This document shows positions 34,959 through 43,784 of a stretch of 62,489 nucleotides of DNA, one piece after another (position 1 is the first letter of the stretch; each line of letters opens with the position of its first letter). The position numbers and the translations under genes were made by a program. Source of the DNA: Acrocarpospora corrugata (GTDB taxonomy: Bacteria; Actinomycetota; Actinomycetes; Streptosporangiales; Streptosporangiaceae); contig NZ_BLAD01000086.1 in the NCBI RefSeq assembly GCF_009687845.1, positions 1 to 62,489 of the forward strand, given 5' to 3'. Below the pieces are notes generated by a model. It was given only the letters and a program-made list of their open reading frames with translations, made no database searches and was not told the DNA's origin.

Positions 34959-36023
34959 TCAGGGGGTACGGCGGAAGGGCGGGCGGTGGGCCAAGGTGGC
35001 CCAGCGCCAGAGCCATTCCAGGGGTCCTTGGCGGTAGCGGCGCAGCCAGAGTGTGGACACCAGCCATTGCGGGAGGAGGATGGCTCCGGCGATCAGGACA
35101 ACCGTCGTTTCGGACCAGCCGTCCGGTGAGCTGCCGATGAGGCGGGTGGCCAGCAGGACCAGGATCGTGGCGGACAGGTAGTTGGTCAGCGCCATCTGGC
35201 CCAGTGGCGCGAACGCTCCCCGGAGCACCGGCCGGAGCGGCGTTTTGAGCAGAAGCAGTAGGGCGCACACATACGCACCCGCCATCAGCAGTCCGGCGAC
35301 GGCGAACCAGGAGCCGAAATCGGCCCTGCCGGCGGCCCCGGACTCGATCTGCTGCCACACCGCGGGCACCGCCCCGGCCACGAAGGCCAGGCCCAGCGCG
35401 GCCGGGACACGGGCGGAGCCCTCGAACCTGTCGATCACGCCGTACCGGGTCAGTGCCGAGCCGAGCAGGAACAGGCCGGGGACCAGCGGCACGCCGTTGC
35501 TGCCGAGAATCACCGGCGTCACGATGAGGACGGCGGCGAGCCCCGCGACGGCCGAGCGCGGCAGCCAGGTCGAGGGCAGCAGCACCACCAGGCCGACGAC
35601 GGCGTAAATGGTCAGGATGTCCCCCCACCACAGCAGGAGCATGTGCGCCAGGCCGATGGCGAGCAGCACCAGGAGCCGCCGCAGCAGGAGCACTCGCGGG
35701 CGCGGGACACGGCGTCCCGCGGAGTCCAGCAGCAGCGAGAAACCGATGCCGAACAGCAGGGAGAACATCGGGAAGAAGCGCTGGTCGACGAAGAGCCCCA
35801 CGCCCAGCCAGGAGTCATCCGGGCTCGGCGGCGCCGCATAAGCTGCGAGCGATTCGGTGTCGAGCATGTGAGCGATCGGCTTGACGTTGGCCAGCAGGAT
35901 TCCGCACAGGGCGAACCCGCGCAGAACATCGAGAGCGGCGATACGCGGCCGGCCGGAGGCGGTGGTCGTGGCCTCCGCGGCTGCCGGCGTCAGGGGGAGC
36001 GTTTCGGGTGGCATGGGCCTCAT
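34959..36023 (-). CDS. DUF418-family membrane protein
   Basis: A 354-residue protein with about nine membrane helices. The N-terminal signature RIAALDVLRGFALCGILLAN is typical of DUF418/YeiB-like proteins. FPMFSLLFGIGFSLLLDSAG and the C-terminal NYLSATILVLLATRLIG are also typical. ATG 36023 is chosen over far upstream frames. The family is thought to be acyltransferase-like or transport-related, without proof. Monocistronic. Confidence 0.82.
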   Translation of the reverse strand: MRPMPPETLPLTPAAAEATTTASGRPRIAALDVLRGFALCGILLANVKPIAHMLDTESLAAYAAPPSPDDSWLGVGLFVDQRFFPMFSLLFGIGFSLLLDSAGRRVPRPRVLLLRRLLVLLAIGLAHMLLLWWGDILTIYAVVGLVVLLPSTWLPRSAVAGLAAVLIVTPVILGSNGVPLVPGLFLLGSALTRYGVIDRFEGSARVPAALGLAFVAGAVPAVWQQIESGAAGRADFGSWFAVAGLLMAGAYVCALLLLLKTPLRPVLRGAFAPLGQMALTNYLSATILVLLATRLIGSSPDGWSETTVVLIAGAILLPQWLVSTLWLRRYRQGPLEWLWRWATLAHRPPFRRTP

Positions 36024-36444
36024 CCTGCGGCCCCGGGCACTGAGCCCGGATCGGTCGAAAGAAGGGTTCACGGCGACCTGGACCGTACTTCCGGTCGTTT
36101 CAATGGGCGGGTGGTCTGGCGGAATCCGTTCTCTGATCGGTTTCCCTCCAGCGTTGTGTCCACAAACCTTCGCCGAGTCGCCGCACCGGCCTCGGCGATC
36201 GAGGTGAGGCAGTGGGTCGGGATCGCCGTCCGCGGTGCCGGTAGGACGTCTCGAAATTGGGCACATTTGTAACGTCGGCGGCAGCTATGTCGGTAATGTC
36301 TGAAGTGTGATCTTTGTTGCGTGAAACGACGGTAACGACTATCCCTCGGGTGGCCAGTTCCATGACGGTCGGCGCGAGGATCTCCGTCCCTCGCCGGGGC
36401 CCTCGAACTCCCTCACCATCACCGACTCTCCAGGAGACACAGCA

Positions 36445-37356
36445 GTGACCGCAACGACCGCCCCCGAGTTGGCCCGCCGTACCGAGGCCGAAGTCGAGAG
36501 TCAGCCGGAGACCTGGAGTCGTGCCATTGAGCTGGCCGCCCGCGCGGGTGCGCTGCCCGCCGCCGGTGCGAGCGTACTCGGCCTTGGCTGCGGCACCTCC
36601 TATTACATCCTGGACAGCTACGCCCGCCGTCGGCAGCAACTCGGCCAGGGCCGTACCCGCGCCGCCATCGCCACCGAACTCGACGCCGTCGACCTGGCCG
36701 ACCCCGGTGACGCGGTCATCCTGCTGTCGCGCTCGGGCACCACGAGCGACCTGGTGCACGTCGGCCGCGAGCTGTCGAAGCGCACCCGTACGATCGCGAT
36801 CACCGGCACCCCCGGTTCGCCGATCACCGAGGTCGCGCACGACACCATCGTCATGGACTTCGCCGACGAGCAGTCAGTCGTCCAGACCCGGTACGCCACC
36901 TCCGCGCTGACCCTGCTGCGCGCCTCCATCGGCGACGACGTGGCTACCCTGCCCGACCTCGCCCGCGCCGCCTTGGCCGAGCCGCCGGTCGCCAACCCCG
37001 CCGACTACAACCACGTCGTCTTTCTCGGCACCGGCTGGACCCTCGGCCTGGCCGACGAGGCCGCGCTCAAGTGCCGCGAAGCGGCCCGGCTGTGGACCGA
37101 GTCGTACGCCACCCTGGAGTACCGGCACGGGCCGATCGCATGCGCGTCCGAGAAGACCCTCGTGTGGTCGTTCAGCCCGCTGCCCGCAGACGTCACCGAG
37201 GCGATCACCGGCACCGGAGCCACCCTCCGCGTCGCCACCATCGACCCACAGGCCGAACTGACCCTGGTCCACCGCCTGGCCATCGCGTACGCCCGCCACC
37301 GCGGCCTGGAATGTGACACCCCCAAGCACCTGTCCCGCTCGGTCATCGTGGGGTAG
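36445..37356 (+). CDS. SIS-domain sugar isomerase, AgaS/GlmS-like
   Basis: A 303-residue double-SIS protein. The first SIS has GLGCGTSYYILDSY (about 45-60) and SRSGTTSDLVHVG (about 95-107). The second has FLGTGWTLGLADEAALKCREA and EYRHGPIACASEKT. It matches the isomerase half of glucosamine-6-phosphate synthase, without the glutaminase domain. It probably deaminates and isomerises an amino-sugar phosphate. Starts GTG 36445; first gene of an operon with a PfkB kinase and a class II aldolase. Confidence 0.85.
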   Translation: MTATTAPELARRTEAEVESQPETWSRAIELAARAGALPAAGASVLGLGCGTSYYILDSYARRRQQLGQGRTRAAIATELDAVDLADPGDAVILLSRSGTTSDLVHVGRELSKRTRTIAITGTPGSPITEVAHDTIVMDFADEQSVVQTRYATSALTLLRASIGDDVATLPDLARAALAEPPVANPADYNHVVFLGTGWTLGLADEAALKCREAARLWTESYATLEYRHGPIACASEKTLVWSFSPLPADVTEAITGTGATLRVATIDPQAELTLVHRLAIAYARHRGLECDTPKHLSRSVIVG

Positions 37357-37358
37357 CC

Positions 37359-37481
37359 ATGCCCTTCACCCAGTACGCCACCGTGCGTCCCGTACCCACG
37401 GACTCGTCCAAGGACCTGCTCACGGACGTGTCCACGCGACTGGCCGCCGAGCTCGGTGACGCCCCCGGGGTGCTCGGGTGA
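37359..37481 (+). CDS. 40-residue ORF between SIS and kinase genes
   Basis: ATG 37359 lies 2 bp after the SIS gene stop, and its TGA overlaps the GTG of the kinase gene (GTGA). The product (MPFTQYATVRPVPTDSSKDL to APGVLG) is acidic with one helix (LLTDVSTRLAAELGD). The tight coupling on both sides suggests it is translated. It may be a real small protein or the ends of a gene that lost its middle. Confidence 0.5.
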   Translation: MPFTQYATVRPVPTDSSKDLLTDVSTRLAAELGDAPGVLG

Positions 37482-38398
37482 TCCTCACGGTCACGCTCAA
37501 TCCCGCTCTCGATGTCACTTATCGGGTGCCGGGTCTGACGCTCGACGCCACCAACCGTGTTGCGGAGGTGTCCGTGCGCGCGGGTGGCAAGGGTTTGAAT
37601 GTCGCTCGCGTGCTGCACGCGCTTGGGTATGAGGTGATGGCACTGGGCCTGGCGGGCGGTCCTGACGGGGACCGTCTCGTGGCGTCGGCTGGTCTTCCGG
37701 CCGCTTTCACTCGCGTGTCCGGTGAGACCCGCAGGACCGTCGCGGTCGTCGCCGATGGTGGCGTGACCATGCTGACTGAGCCTGGCCCGGGGATCACCCC
37801 CGCCGAGTGGGCCGCGTTCCAGGCTGACTTCGCGCGCTGGTTGCCGCGCGCCTCGGCCGTTGTTTTATCGGGCAGCTTGCCGCCCGGGCTTCCCGCCGAC
37901 GCGTACGCCGTGCTCGCCGGGCTGGCCGGTGGTGTGCCCACGATCGTGGACGCCGAGGGCGACGCCCTGGTCAACGCGCTGGCCGCGCGGCCGCACGTGG
38001 TCAAGCCCAACGTGGACGAGTTGAGCCGTACGTTCGGTGCCGCCACGTCGGTCCGCGACGGCGCCTTGCGGCTGCGCGAGTTAGGCGCACGTGCCGTCGT
38101 CGTCTCCGATGGGCCGCGCGGCCTGCACGCCGACACCCCCGAGGGCCGGTGGCGGGCCGTCCCGCCGTACACCGAAGGCAACCCCACTGGCGCGGGCGAC
38201 GCGGCTGTGGCGGCGATCGCGATGGGCGTGGTCGGCCGCTGGGACTGGGCCGAGACACTGCGGCACGCCGCCGCCCTGTCGGCAGCGGCCGTGCGCGCGC
38301 CGCTGGCGGGGCAGGCCGACCACACCGCCTACCGGGACAATCTCGCGGTCATCGCCGCGGAACCGCTGGAATTCGAGAGAGAGGGCACACAGTGCTGA
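37478..38398 (+). CDS. PfkB-family sugar-phosphate kinase
   Basis: A 306-residue kinase of the 1-phosphofructokinase/tagatose-6-phosphate kinase group. The N-terminal NPALDVTYRV and GGKGLNVARVLHALG bind the substrate. The anion-hole/catalytic motif is GNPTGAGDAAVAA with Asp (about 245). It would phosphorylate a ketohexose-phosphate made by the SIS isomerase, giving the bisphosphate cleaved by the aldolase encoded next. Overlaps both neighbours by a few bases. Confidence 0.88.
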   Translation: MILTVTLNPALDVTYRVPGLTLDATNRVAEVSVRAGGKGLNVARVLHALGYEVMALGLAGGPDGDRLVASAGLPAAFTRVSGETRRTVAVVADGGVTMLTEPGPGITPAEWAAFQADFARWLPRASAVVLSGSLPPGLPADAYAVLAGLAGGVPTIVDAEGDALVNALAARPHVVKPNVDELSRTFGAATSVRDGALRLRELGARAVVVSDGPRGLHADTPEGRWRAVPPYTEGNPTGAGDAAVAAIAMGVVGRWDWAETLRHAAALSAAAVRAPLAGQADHTAYRDNLAVIAAEPLEFEREGTQC

Positions 38399-39207
38399 CC
38401 CCCACGACTGAGATCATTGCCGCTGCGTACGCCGTCGGTGGGGGCGTGGGTGCGTTCAACGTGATCCAGATTGAGCATGCGCAGGGCATTGTGGCCGGTG
38501 CTGAACAGGCCGGGGTGCCGGTGATTTTGCAGGTCAGTGAGAACACCGTGGAATATCACGGTGGGCTGGTGGCTCTCGGTGTTGCCTGTTTGGAGCTTGC
38601 GGCGGGTGCGTTGGTGCCGGTTGCGGTGCATCTTGACCATGCGACTCGGGGTGAGCTGGTGGATCAGGCCGTGGCGCTTGGCTTTGGGTCGGTGATGTTT
38701 GACGCGTCGGCTTTGCCGTACCAGGAGAATGTGGTCGCGACCGCTGAGGTGGTGCGTCGGGCGGGGGTCTTTGTGGAGGCCGAGTTGGGCGAGGTCGGTG
38801 GGAAGGACGGTGTGCATGCTCCCGGTGTGCGGACCGATCCGGTCGAGGCGGCCGCGTACGTCGCCGCCACCGGTGTTGCCGCGCTCGGCGTCGCTGTGGG
38901 TACGTCGCACGCGATGCTTACCCGCGACGCCGCGTTGGACTTCGAGCTGATCGCCGCGCTGCGCGAGGCGGTGCCGGTGCCGCTGGTGTTGCACGGCTCC
39001 TCTGGCGTCGATGACGAAGGGCTCGCCAAGGCCGTTCGCGGCGGTATGACGAAGATCAACATTGCCACTCAGCTGAACAAGGTGTTCACGGCCGAGGTCC
39101 GCCGGGTGCTGGCTGACCAGAAGGTCGTCGACCCGCGCAAATACCTCAAGCCCGCCCGGGACGCCGTCGCCGCGCAGGTCGCCCACCTGCTGCGCATCCT
39201 GCGTTAG
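38392..39207 (+). CDS. Class II fructose/tagatose-bisphosphate aldolase
   Basis: A 271-residue zinc aldolase: catalytic Asp and zinc His in HLDHATRGE (about 80), zinc ligands in VEAELGEVGGKDG and GTSHA (about 170), and LHGSSGVDDEG. The phosphate-binding NIATQLN follows. Starts at GTG 38392, overlapping the kinase stop by 7 bp. Similar to KbaY/GatY; it completes an amino-sugar or galactitol-type branch of hexose catabolism. Confidence 0.9.
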   Translation: MLTPTTEIIAAAYAVGGGVGAFNVIQIEHAQGIVAGAEQAGVPVILQVSENTVEYHGGLVALGVACLELAAGALVPVAVHLDHATRGELVDQAVALGFGSVMFDASALPYQENVVATAEVVRRAGVFVEAELGEVGGKDGVHAPGVRTDPVEAAAYVAATGVAALGVAVGTSHAMLTRDAALDFELIAALREAVPVPLVLHGSSGVDDEGLAKAVRGGMTKINIATQLNKVFTAEVRRVLADQKVVDPRKYLKPARDAVAAQVAHLLRILR

Positions 39208-39281
39208 GGAGCCGGCGCTAGCGAGCTGACCATGAGTTAAGCGCCCTGGGCAGGGGATAGGCGCCCTTGGCTTGACCGGGA

Positions 39282-39303
39282 AACCAGGGCCTCTTCCCTG
39301 GTT
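39282..39303 (+). terminator. Hairpin after the aldolase operon
   Basis: AACCAGGG (39282-39289) and CCCTGGTT (39296-39303) form a perfect 8-bp stem with a 6-nt loop, 75 bp after the stop codon. No U-tract. Confidence 0.6.
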
Positions 39304-39394
39304 CACGTACAACGCAATTGTGACCAGCGACTGGTTTCTCGTTGAGTAGCGTGGAATGGACCTTTATATCCGGATCTGGCCTGGGGGAGGATCC

Positions 39395-39838
39395 ATGTCC
39401 GCAGTGTGGGACCTCAAACGCCAGCTGCAAATCGCGACGAACTCGCACGATCTGGAGAGAGTGCTCGACTGCTACAGCGTGGACGCCGTCTACGTCGCGC
39501 CCGCCGGCATAGCCGAAGGGCATGAGCAGATCGCCTGGCACTATGAGCAGTACTTCAAAGGATTCCCCGATTTTCACGCGACGGCGTGGCTGGAGCTCGC
39601 CGACTGCGATAACCCTGCGATCACTGAATGGACCTACACCGGCACCCATACGGGACCTTTTCTCCTGCCGGACGGGGACGAGATCGAGGGAACAGGCCGC
39701 CGCATCACTGTTCGCGCCACCTGCGCCGCCCATGTTGAGAACGGGAAGATCGTCACGCACCGCGAATACTTCGACCAGCTGGAGCTTTACAGCCAACTCG
39801 GCTTCGGGCTGGCCCGACTCAACTCGACCATCGTCTAG
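39395..39838 (+). CDS. SnoaL-like/NTF2-fold protein
   Basis: A 147-residue NTF2-like protein. A helix-rich start (DLKRQLQIATNSHDLERVLD) is followed by CYSVDAVYVAPAG, HYEQYFKGFPDFHATAW and the C-terminal NGKIVTHREYFDQLELYSQLG, the pattern of SnoaL-type ester cyclases and steroid-isomerase-like proteins. ATG 39395 follows GGGGGAGGA. A single-gene unit; substrate unknown. Confidence 0.85.
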   Translation: MSAVWDLKRQLQIATNSHDLERVLDCYSVDAVYVAPAGIAEGHEQIAWHYEQYFKGFPDFHATAWLELADCDNPAITEWTYTGTHTGPFLLPDGDEIEGTGRRITVRATCAAHVENGKIVTHREYFDQLELYSQLGFGLARLNSTIV

Positions 39839-40049
39839 TCCGTCCTGCTGAGGACCGCGAGACCGGTTTCGTACCCACTCAGCGGTGCGGACATCACTGA
39901 CGCGTGCCTTCGACCGTGCAGCGACCTATAGCCCGCGCGCGATCAACCGAAATGTCTCCTTCTCACAATCCGTCAGCGCGGCGAGCCGACCGTTCCGACG
40001 TTGAACTCGGCGATCGGCACGCGGATGCCGAGAGCCGGGCGAGGGTGTT

Positions 40050-40199
40050 GAAATATTTCGGCCTATCGGGCCAGGCAGCAGATAACGTGCCTACCATTCA
40101 GCTAGTTTCCGAAAATTTCGGTAGTGGTCTTGATGTACTTCCAGCTCAGAGGTATCGCAAGACATCAAATGTCGAAACATTTCGGTCATAGCGTTGACG
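40050..40199 (+). promoter_or_regulatory. Three GAAA/TTTC palindromes upstream of the xylan esterase
   Basis: GAAATATTTC at 40050-40059, CCGAAAATTTCGG at 40109-40121, and CGAAA-CA-TTTCG at 40173-40184 lie about 60 bp apart. They resemble the CGAAA-N-TTTCG element described upstream of streptomycete xylanase genes. A possible -35 TTGACG follows at 40194. The sequences are seen; the regulator is inferred. Confidence 0.7.
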
Positions 40200-40257
40200 T
40201 GTTTCGAACGGATTCCCAGACTGAGCGCCAACACCCCACCCGGAAGGGAGAGCCCTA

Positions 40258-42441
40258 GTGATCATTAGCTCAAGCCGCTCCGTGATCCGCAGGAAGGTCG
40301 TCGCGCTCGCGGTGGCGGCGACGCTCTCGGTCGCTGGAGTGATAACGATAGCAACCACCGAGGCCGCCGCAGCTGTGGGAATTGAGGACGACGGCGCCGA
40401 CTGCCCGGTGACCCTGCCCTCCGAGGGATCCTTACCCACCAACACCAGGCTGCCCGATCCTTTCAGGAAACTGGATAACACCCGGATTGCCACCAAGGGC
40501 GACTGGCGCTGCCGACGGGAAGAGATCAAGAGGCTGTCGGAGCGCTTCGTCTACGGAGACAAACCCCCGAAGCCGACCACTGTCACCGGTACGGTCACCA
40601 ACACCAACATCACCGTCAATGTGAACCACAACGGCAGAAGCTCCAGCTTCTCGGCGAGCGTCTCGCTGCCGAGCGGCACCGGACCCTTCCCGGCCGTGGT
40701 CGTCTACGGCGGCTTCGGCGCCGACGCGGCCGCCATCCGCGCGGCCGGCGCCGCCGTCATCAACTACGACCCGTACACGGTCGGACGCGAGGGCACGCCG
40801 CGCAACAACAAGCAGGGCGCGTTCTACACCATCTACGGCAACACCAGCAGCACCGGCCTGCTCATGGCCTGGGGCTGGGGTGTCAGCCGGATCATCGACG
40901 TCATCGAGCAGTCCGGCGGCAACATCCTCAAGGCTGACTCGACCGGCGTCACCGGATGTTCCCGGTTCGGCAAGGGCGCCTTCGTGGCCGGTGTGTTCGA
41001 CCAGCGGATCGCGTTGACCATGCCGATCGAGTCGGGCACCGCCGGTGTTCCCATCTTCCGCGGCGTCCCCGGGGAAGGCGCGCAGAGCCTGAGCAGCGCC
41101 TACGGCGAGCAGCCGTGGTTCGGCGACGCGTTCGGCACCTTCACCGGCAGCCCGAACAGGCTCCCGGTGGACACCCACCAGATGGTGGCCATGGTGGCCC
41201 CGCGCGGGCTGTTCATCATGGACAACCCGCACATCGCCAACCTGGGCCCCCGGTCCGCGAGCGTCGCGGCTCTCGGCGGCGCCGAGGTCTACCGGGCGCT
41301 GGGCGCGGGCGACAACATCACCTACTGGTCCGACGTCGCGGACGGCACTCACTGCGCCAACCGGCCCGAGTGGCGGACCCCGCTCCAGCAGAACATCCAG
41401 AAGTTCCTGCTGCGTACGGGCAACGCGGCCGGCGCGATCAGGATCTCCTCCCGGGCGCAGGGCAACCTGGCCGACTGGCGGGACTGGACGACCCCGACCC
41501 TCACCGACTCCAGCCCGTCCCCGACCGACACCACCCCGCCGAGCACCCCGGGCGCCCCGGCCGCGTCCAACGTGACCGCCACCAGCGCCACGCTGACCTG
41601 GACCGCGTCCACCGACACCGGCGGCTCCGGCCTGACCGGCTACAACGTGTACCGCGAGCAGGGCTCCACCGACCCGCAGCTCGGTTCGCCGACGACCAAC
41701 TCGTTCACCGTCACCGGACTGACCGCGAGCACCCAGTACCAGGTGTACGTCCGAGCCAGGGACGGCGCCGGCAACCTGTCCGGCAACTCCGCTCTGGTGA
41801 CCTTCACCACCGCGGCCGGCACCGGCGACACCATCCCGCCGACGGCTCCGGGCAGCCTCGCGGCCTCGGGAACCACGCAAACCGGGACCACGCTGGCCTG
41901 GACCGCCTCAACTGACGCTGTCGGCGTCACCGGCTACGACGTCCTGCGCGCGCCCGGCGCGACCGGAGGCACCTTCACCCAGGTCGGCACCTCGACCACG
42001 ACCTCGTTCGCCGACACCGGCCTGACCGCGAACACGACCTACCGCTACCAGGTCAGGGCACGGGACGCCGCGGGCAACCTGTCGCCGGTCTCGAACACCG
42101 TCCAGATCACCACCCAGCCGGGCGCGTCCACCGGAACCTGCACGGCCGTCGCGACCGTACAGACCCAGTGGGCCACCGGGTATGTGATTCAGCCTCTGAC
42201 CATCACCAACACCAGCATTTCGACGATCACCGGCTGGACGGTCACGTTGACGCTGCCGGCCGGGCACACGCTGACCGGCTCGTGGAACGGCACCGTCACC
42301 GTCAGCGGGCAGACCGTGACGATCAGGAATGTCGGTCACAACGGAACTCTCGCTCCCGGAGCCAGCACGGGCAGCGCCGGCTTCCAGGTGAGCCGCCCGA
42401 ACGGTAACACCGCTCTTCCGTCCGGATACACCTGCGCCTGA
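40258..42441 (+). CDS. Secreted glucuronoyl esterase (CE15) with FnIII and CBM2
   Basis: A 727-residue secreted enzyme. A signal peptide (to about residue 38) precedes a CE15 alpha/beta-hydrolase domain (about 45-400) with the nucleophile in GCSRFGKGA (about 235), a conserved ESG (about 260) and HCANRPEW. A Thr/Pro linker, two fibronectin III domains (about 425-520 and 525-615) and a C-terminal family 2 carbohydrate-binding module (about 625-727) follow. CE15 cleaves the ester between lignin and the 4-O-methyl-glucuronic acid of xylan. The GTG start 40258 follows AAGGGAGAG. Three xylanase-type palindromes lie upstream. Confidence 0.92.
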   Translation: MIISSSRSVIRRKVVALAVAATLSVAGVITIATTEAAAAVGIEDDGADCPVTLPSEGSLPTNTRLPDPFRKLDNTRIATKGDWRCRREEIKRLSERFVYGDKPPKPTTVTGTVTNTNITVNVNHNGRSSSFSASVSLPSGTGPFPAVVVYGGFGADAAAIRAAGAAVINYDPYTVGREGTPRNNKQGAFYTIYGNTSSTGLLMAWGWGVSRIIDVIEQSGGNILKADSTGVTGCSRFGKGAFVAGVFDQRIALTMPIESGTAGVPIFRGVPGEGAQSLSSAYGEQPWFGDAFGTFTGSPNRLPVDTHQMVAMVAPRGLFIMDNPHIANLGPRSASVAALGGAEVYRALGAGDNITYWSDVADGTHCANRPEWRTPLQQNIQKFLLRTGNAAGAIRISSRAQGNLADWRDWTTPTLTDSSPSPTDTTPPSTPGAPAASNVTATSATLTWTASTDTGGSGLTGYNVYREQGSTDPQLGSPTTNSFTVTGLTASTQYQVYVRARDGAGNLSGNSALVTFTTAAGTGDTIPPTAPGSLAASGTTQTGTTLAWTASTDAVGVTGYDVLRAPGATGGTFTQVGTSTTTSFADTGLTANTTYRYQVRARDAAGNLSPVSNTVQITTQPGASTGTCTAVATVQTQWATGYVIQPLTITNTSISTITGWTVTLTLPAGHTLTGSWNGTVTVSGQTVTIRNVGHNGTLAPGASTGSAGFQVSRPNGNTALPSGYTCA

Positions 42442-42451
42442 CGGACATAGA

Positions 42452-42493
42452 CCCACCCACACCGGTTCGCGCCGGTGTGGGTGGGTTTCTTTT
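42452..42493 (+). terminator. Strong intrinsic terminator
   Basis: CCCACCCACACCGG (42452-42465) pairs with CCGGTGTGGGTGGG (42472-42485) over 14 bp, followed by TTTCTTTT. It ends the esterase transcript. Confidence 0.92.
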
Positions 42494-43205
42494 CAGGCGG
42501 TGGCGAGGGCTTCGGTTGGGGTGAGGCGGGCGGCGCGGCGGGCGGGGTAGAGGCCCGCGACGGCGCCGATGGCGATGGCGGCCAGGGTGCCGCCGGTGAT
42601 GGCCTCCACGGGCAGCGCCAGTGGCCAGCCCTGATATCCGGCGTAGCCGAGGCAGATGGCCAGCCCGATGACGACGCCGGCCACCCCGCCGAGCGCGGAG
42701 AGGGTGATCGATTCGGTGAGGAACTGCAGTCGGATCTGGCCGCGGGTCGCGCCCAGTGAACGGCGCAGGCCGATCTCCTGGCGGCGTTCCAGCACCGAGA
42801 TGACCATGATGTTGGCGATGCCGACCCCGCCGGCCAGCAGCGCCACCGCGCCCAAACCGAAGAACAGCGCGTTGAACGCGCGATTGGCGGCGGCCTCGGC
42901 GGTCAGCACGTCGGACGGGCGGCTGACCTTCACCTCTTCGGGGTGTTCGGGGCTGACGGTGTGGGTCAGCCGGCCTCGCACCGATTCGACGGTCTCGTCG
43001 GTGGAGCGCTCGTACAGGGTGGTGGCGTAGCCGTCGAAGCCCACTTGGGCGCGTACGGCCAGCCGATCAGCGCGGATCGGTCGATCCCGGGGGCGAGTTT
43101 GATGGTGTCGAGGATCCCGATCACCAGGAACCACCGGCCGGAGATGTAGACGTGTTCGCCGGCGCGGTCGACGCACAGCCAGGTCGCCGCGGCCGAGCCG
43201 AGGAC
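42493..43205 (-). pseudogene. MacB-type ABC permease, C-terminal remnant
   Basis: Read across two frames the minus strand gives LGSAAATWLCVDRAGEHVYI, FLVIGILDTIKLAPGIDRSA and then GFDGYATTLYERSTDETVES. It goes on through the FtsX helices (NALFFGLGAVALLAGGVGIA, VLERRQEIGLRRSLGATRGQ) to PTEALATA. The N-terminal helix and first half of the periplasmic domain are missing, and a frameshift lies near 43060. Upstream it joins a response-regulator remnant at about 43205. Confidence 0.8.
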
Positions 43206-43738
43206 CACGGCCCGTTCCAGGAGTTCCTCAGTACTGACGACCTGGCCCCGCGTCTGCATCAGCACCTCCAGCACCGTACTCCTTACGGGACAATGGCAGG
43301 TAGCGGCCATCGCGGTGATCCTGCCGCCGCGCGGTATCCAGCGTGATATCACCCCATTCCAGGACAGGAGGCAGCGGCGGCCCGACCCGCCGGGCGAGCG
43401 CACGAATCCGCGCCACCAACTCGTCGAACGCGAAAGGCTTGGCCAGGTAGTCGCTGCCCCCAGATTCAGCCCGGTGATCCGCTCATGCACCGCGCCGGAG
43501 GCGGTCAGCATCAGGATGCGTACCGGCTGCCCGCGCCGCATCAACTCCCGCAGACCTCGTCCCCGTGCACCTGAGGCAGATCCCGATCCAGCACCAGCAC
43601 GTCGTAGTCGTTGACCACGAGCCGCTCCAGCGCGGCGGCCCCGTCATAGGCGACATCCACCGCCATCGCCTGCTCACGCAACCCCTCGGCCACCAGGTCG
43701 GCCAGCACACGCTCATCTTCGGCCACCAGTATCCGCAC
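43206..43738 (-). pseudogene. OmpR-type response regulator remnant
   Basis: From ATG 43738 the receiver reads RILVAEDERVLADLVAEGLR and LVLDRDLPQVHGDEV. It shifts frame near 43545 (RGQPVRILMLTASGAVHERI), again near 43450 (ELVARIRALARRVGPPLPP) and again near 43280 (TVLEVLMQTRGQVVSTEELL). Where the winged helix should end, the frame passes straight into MacB permease sequence. At least three frameshifts plus a deletion. Confidence 0.8.
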
Positions 43739-43784
43739 GCCGCCATTACCGCAGATCCGCGATAAGACGATGGTTAACGAACTG

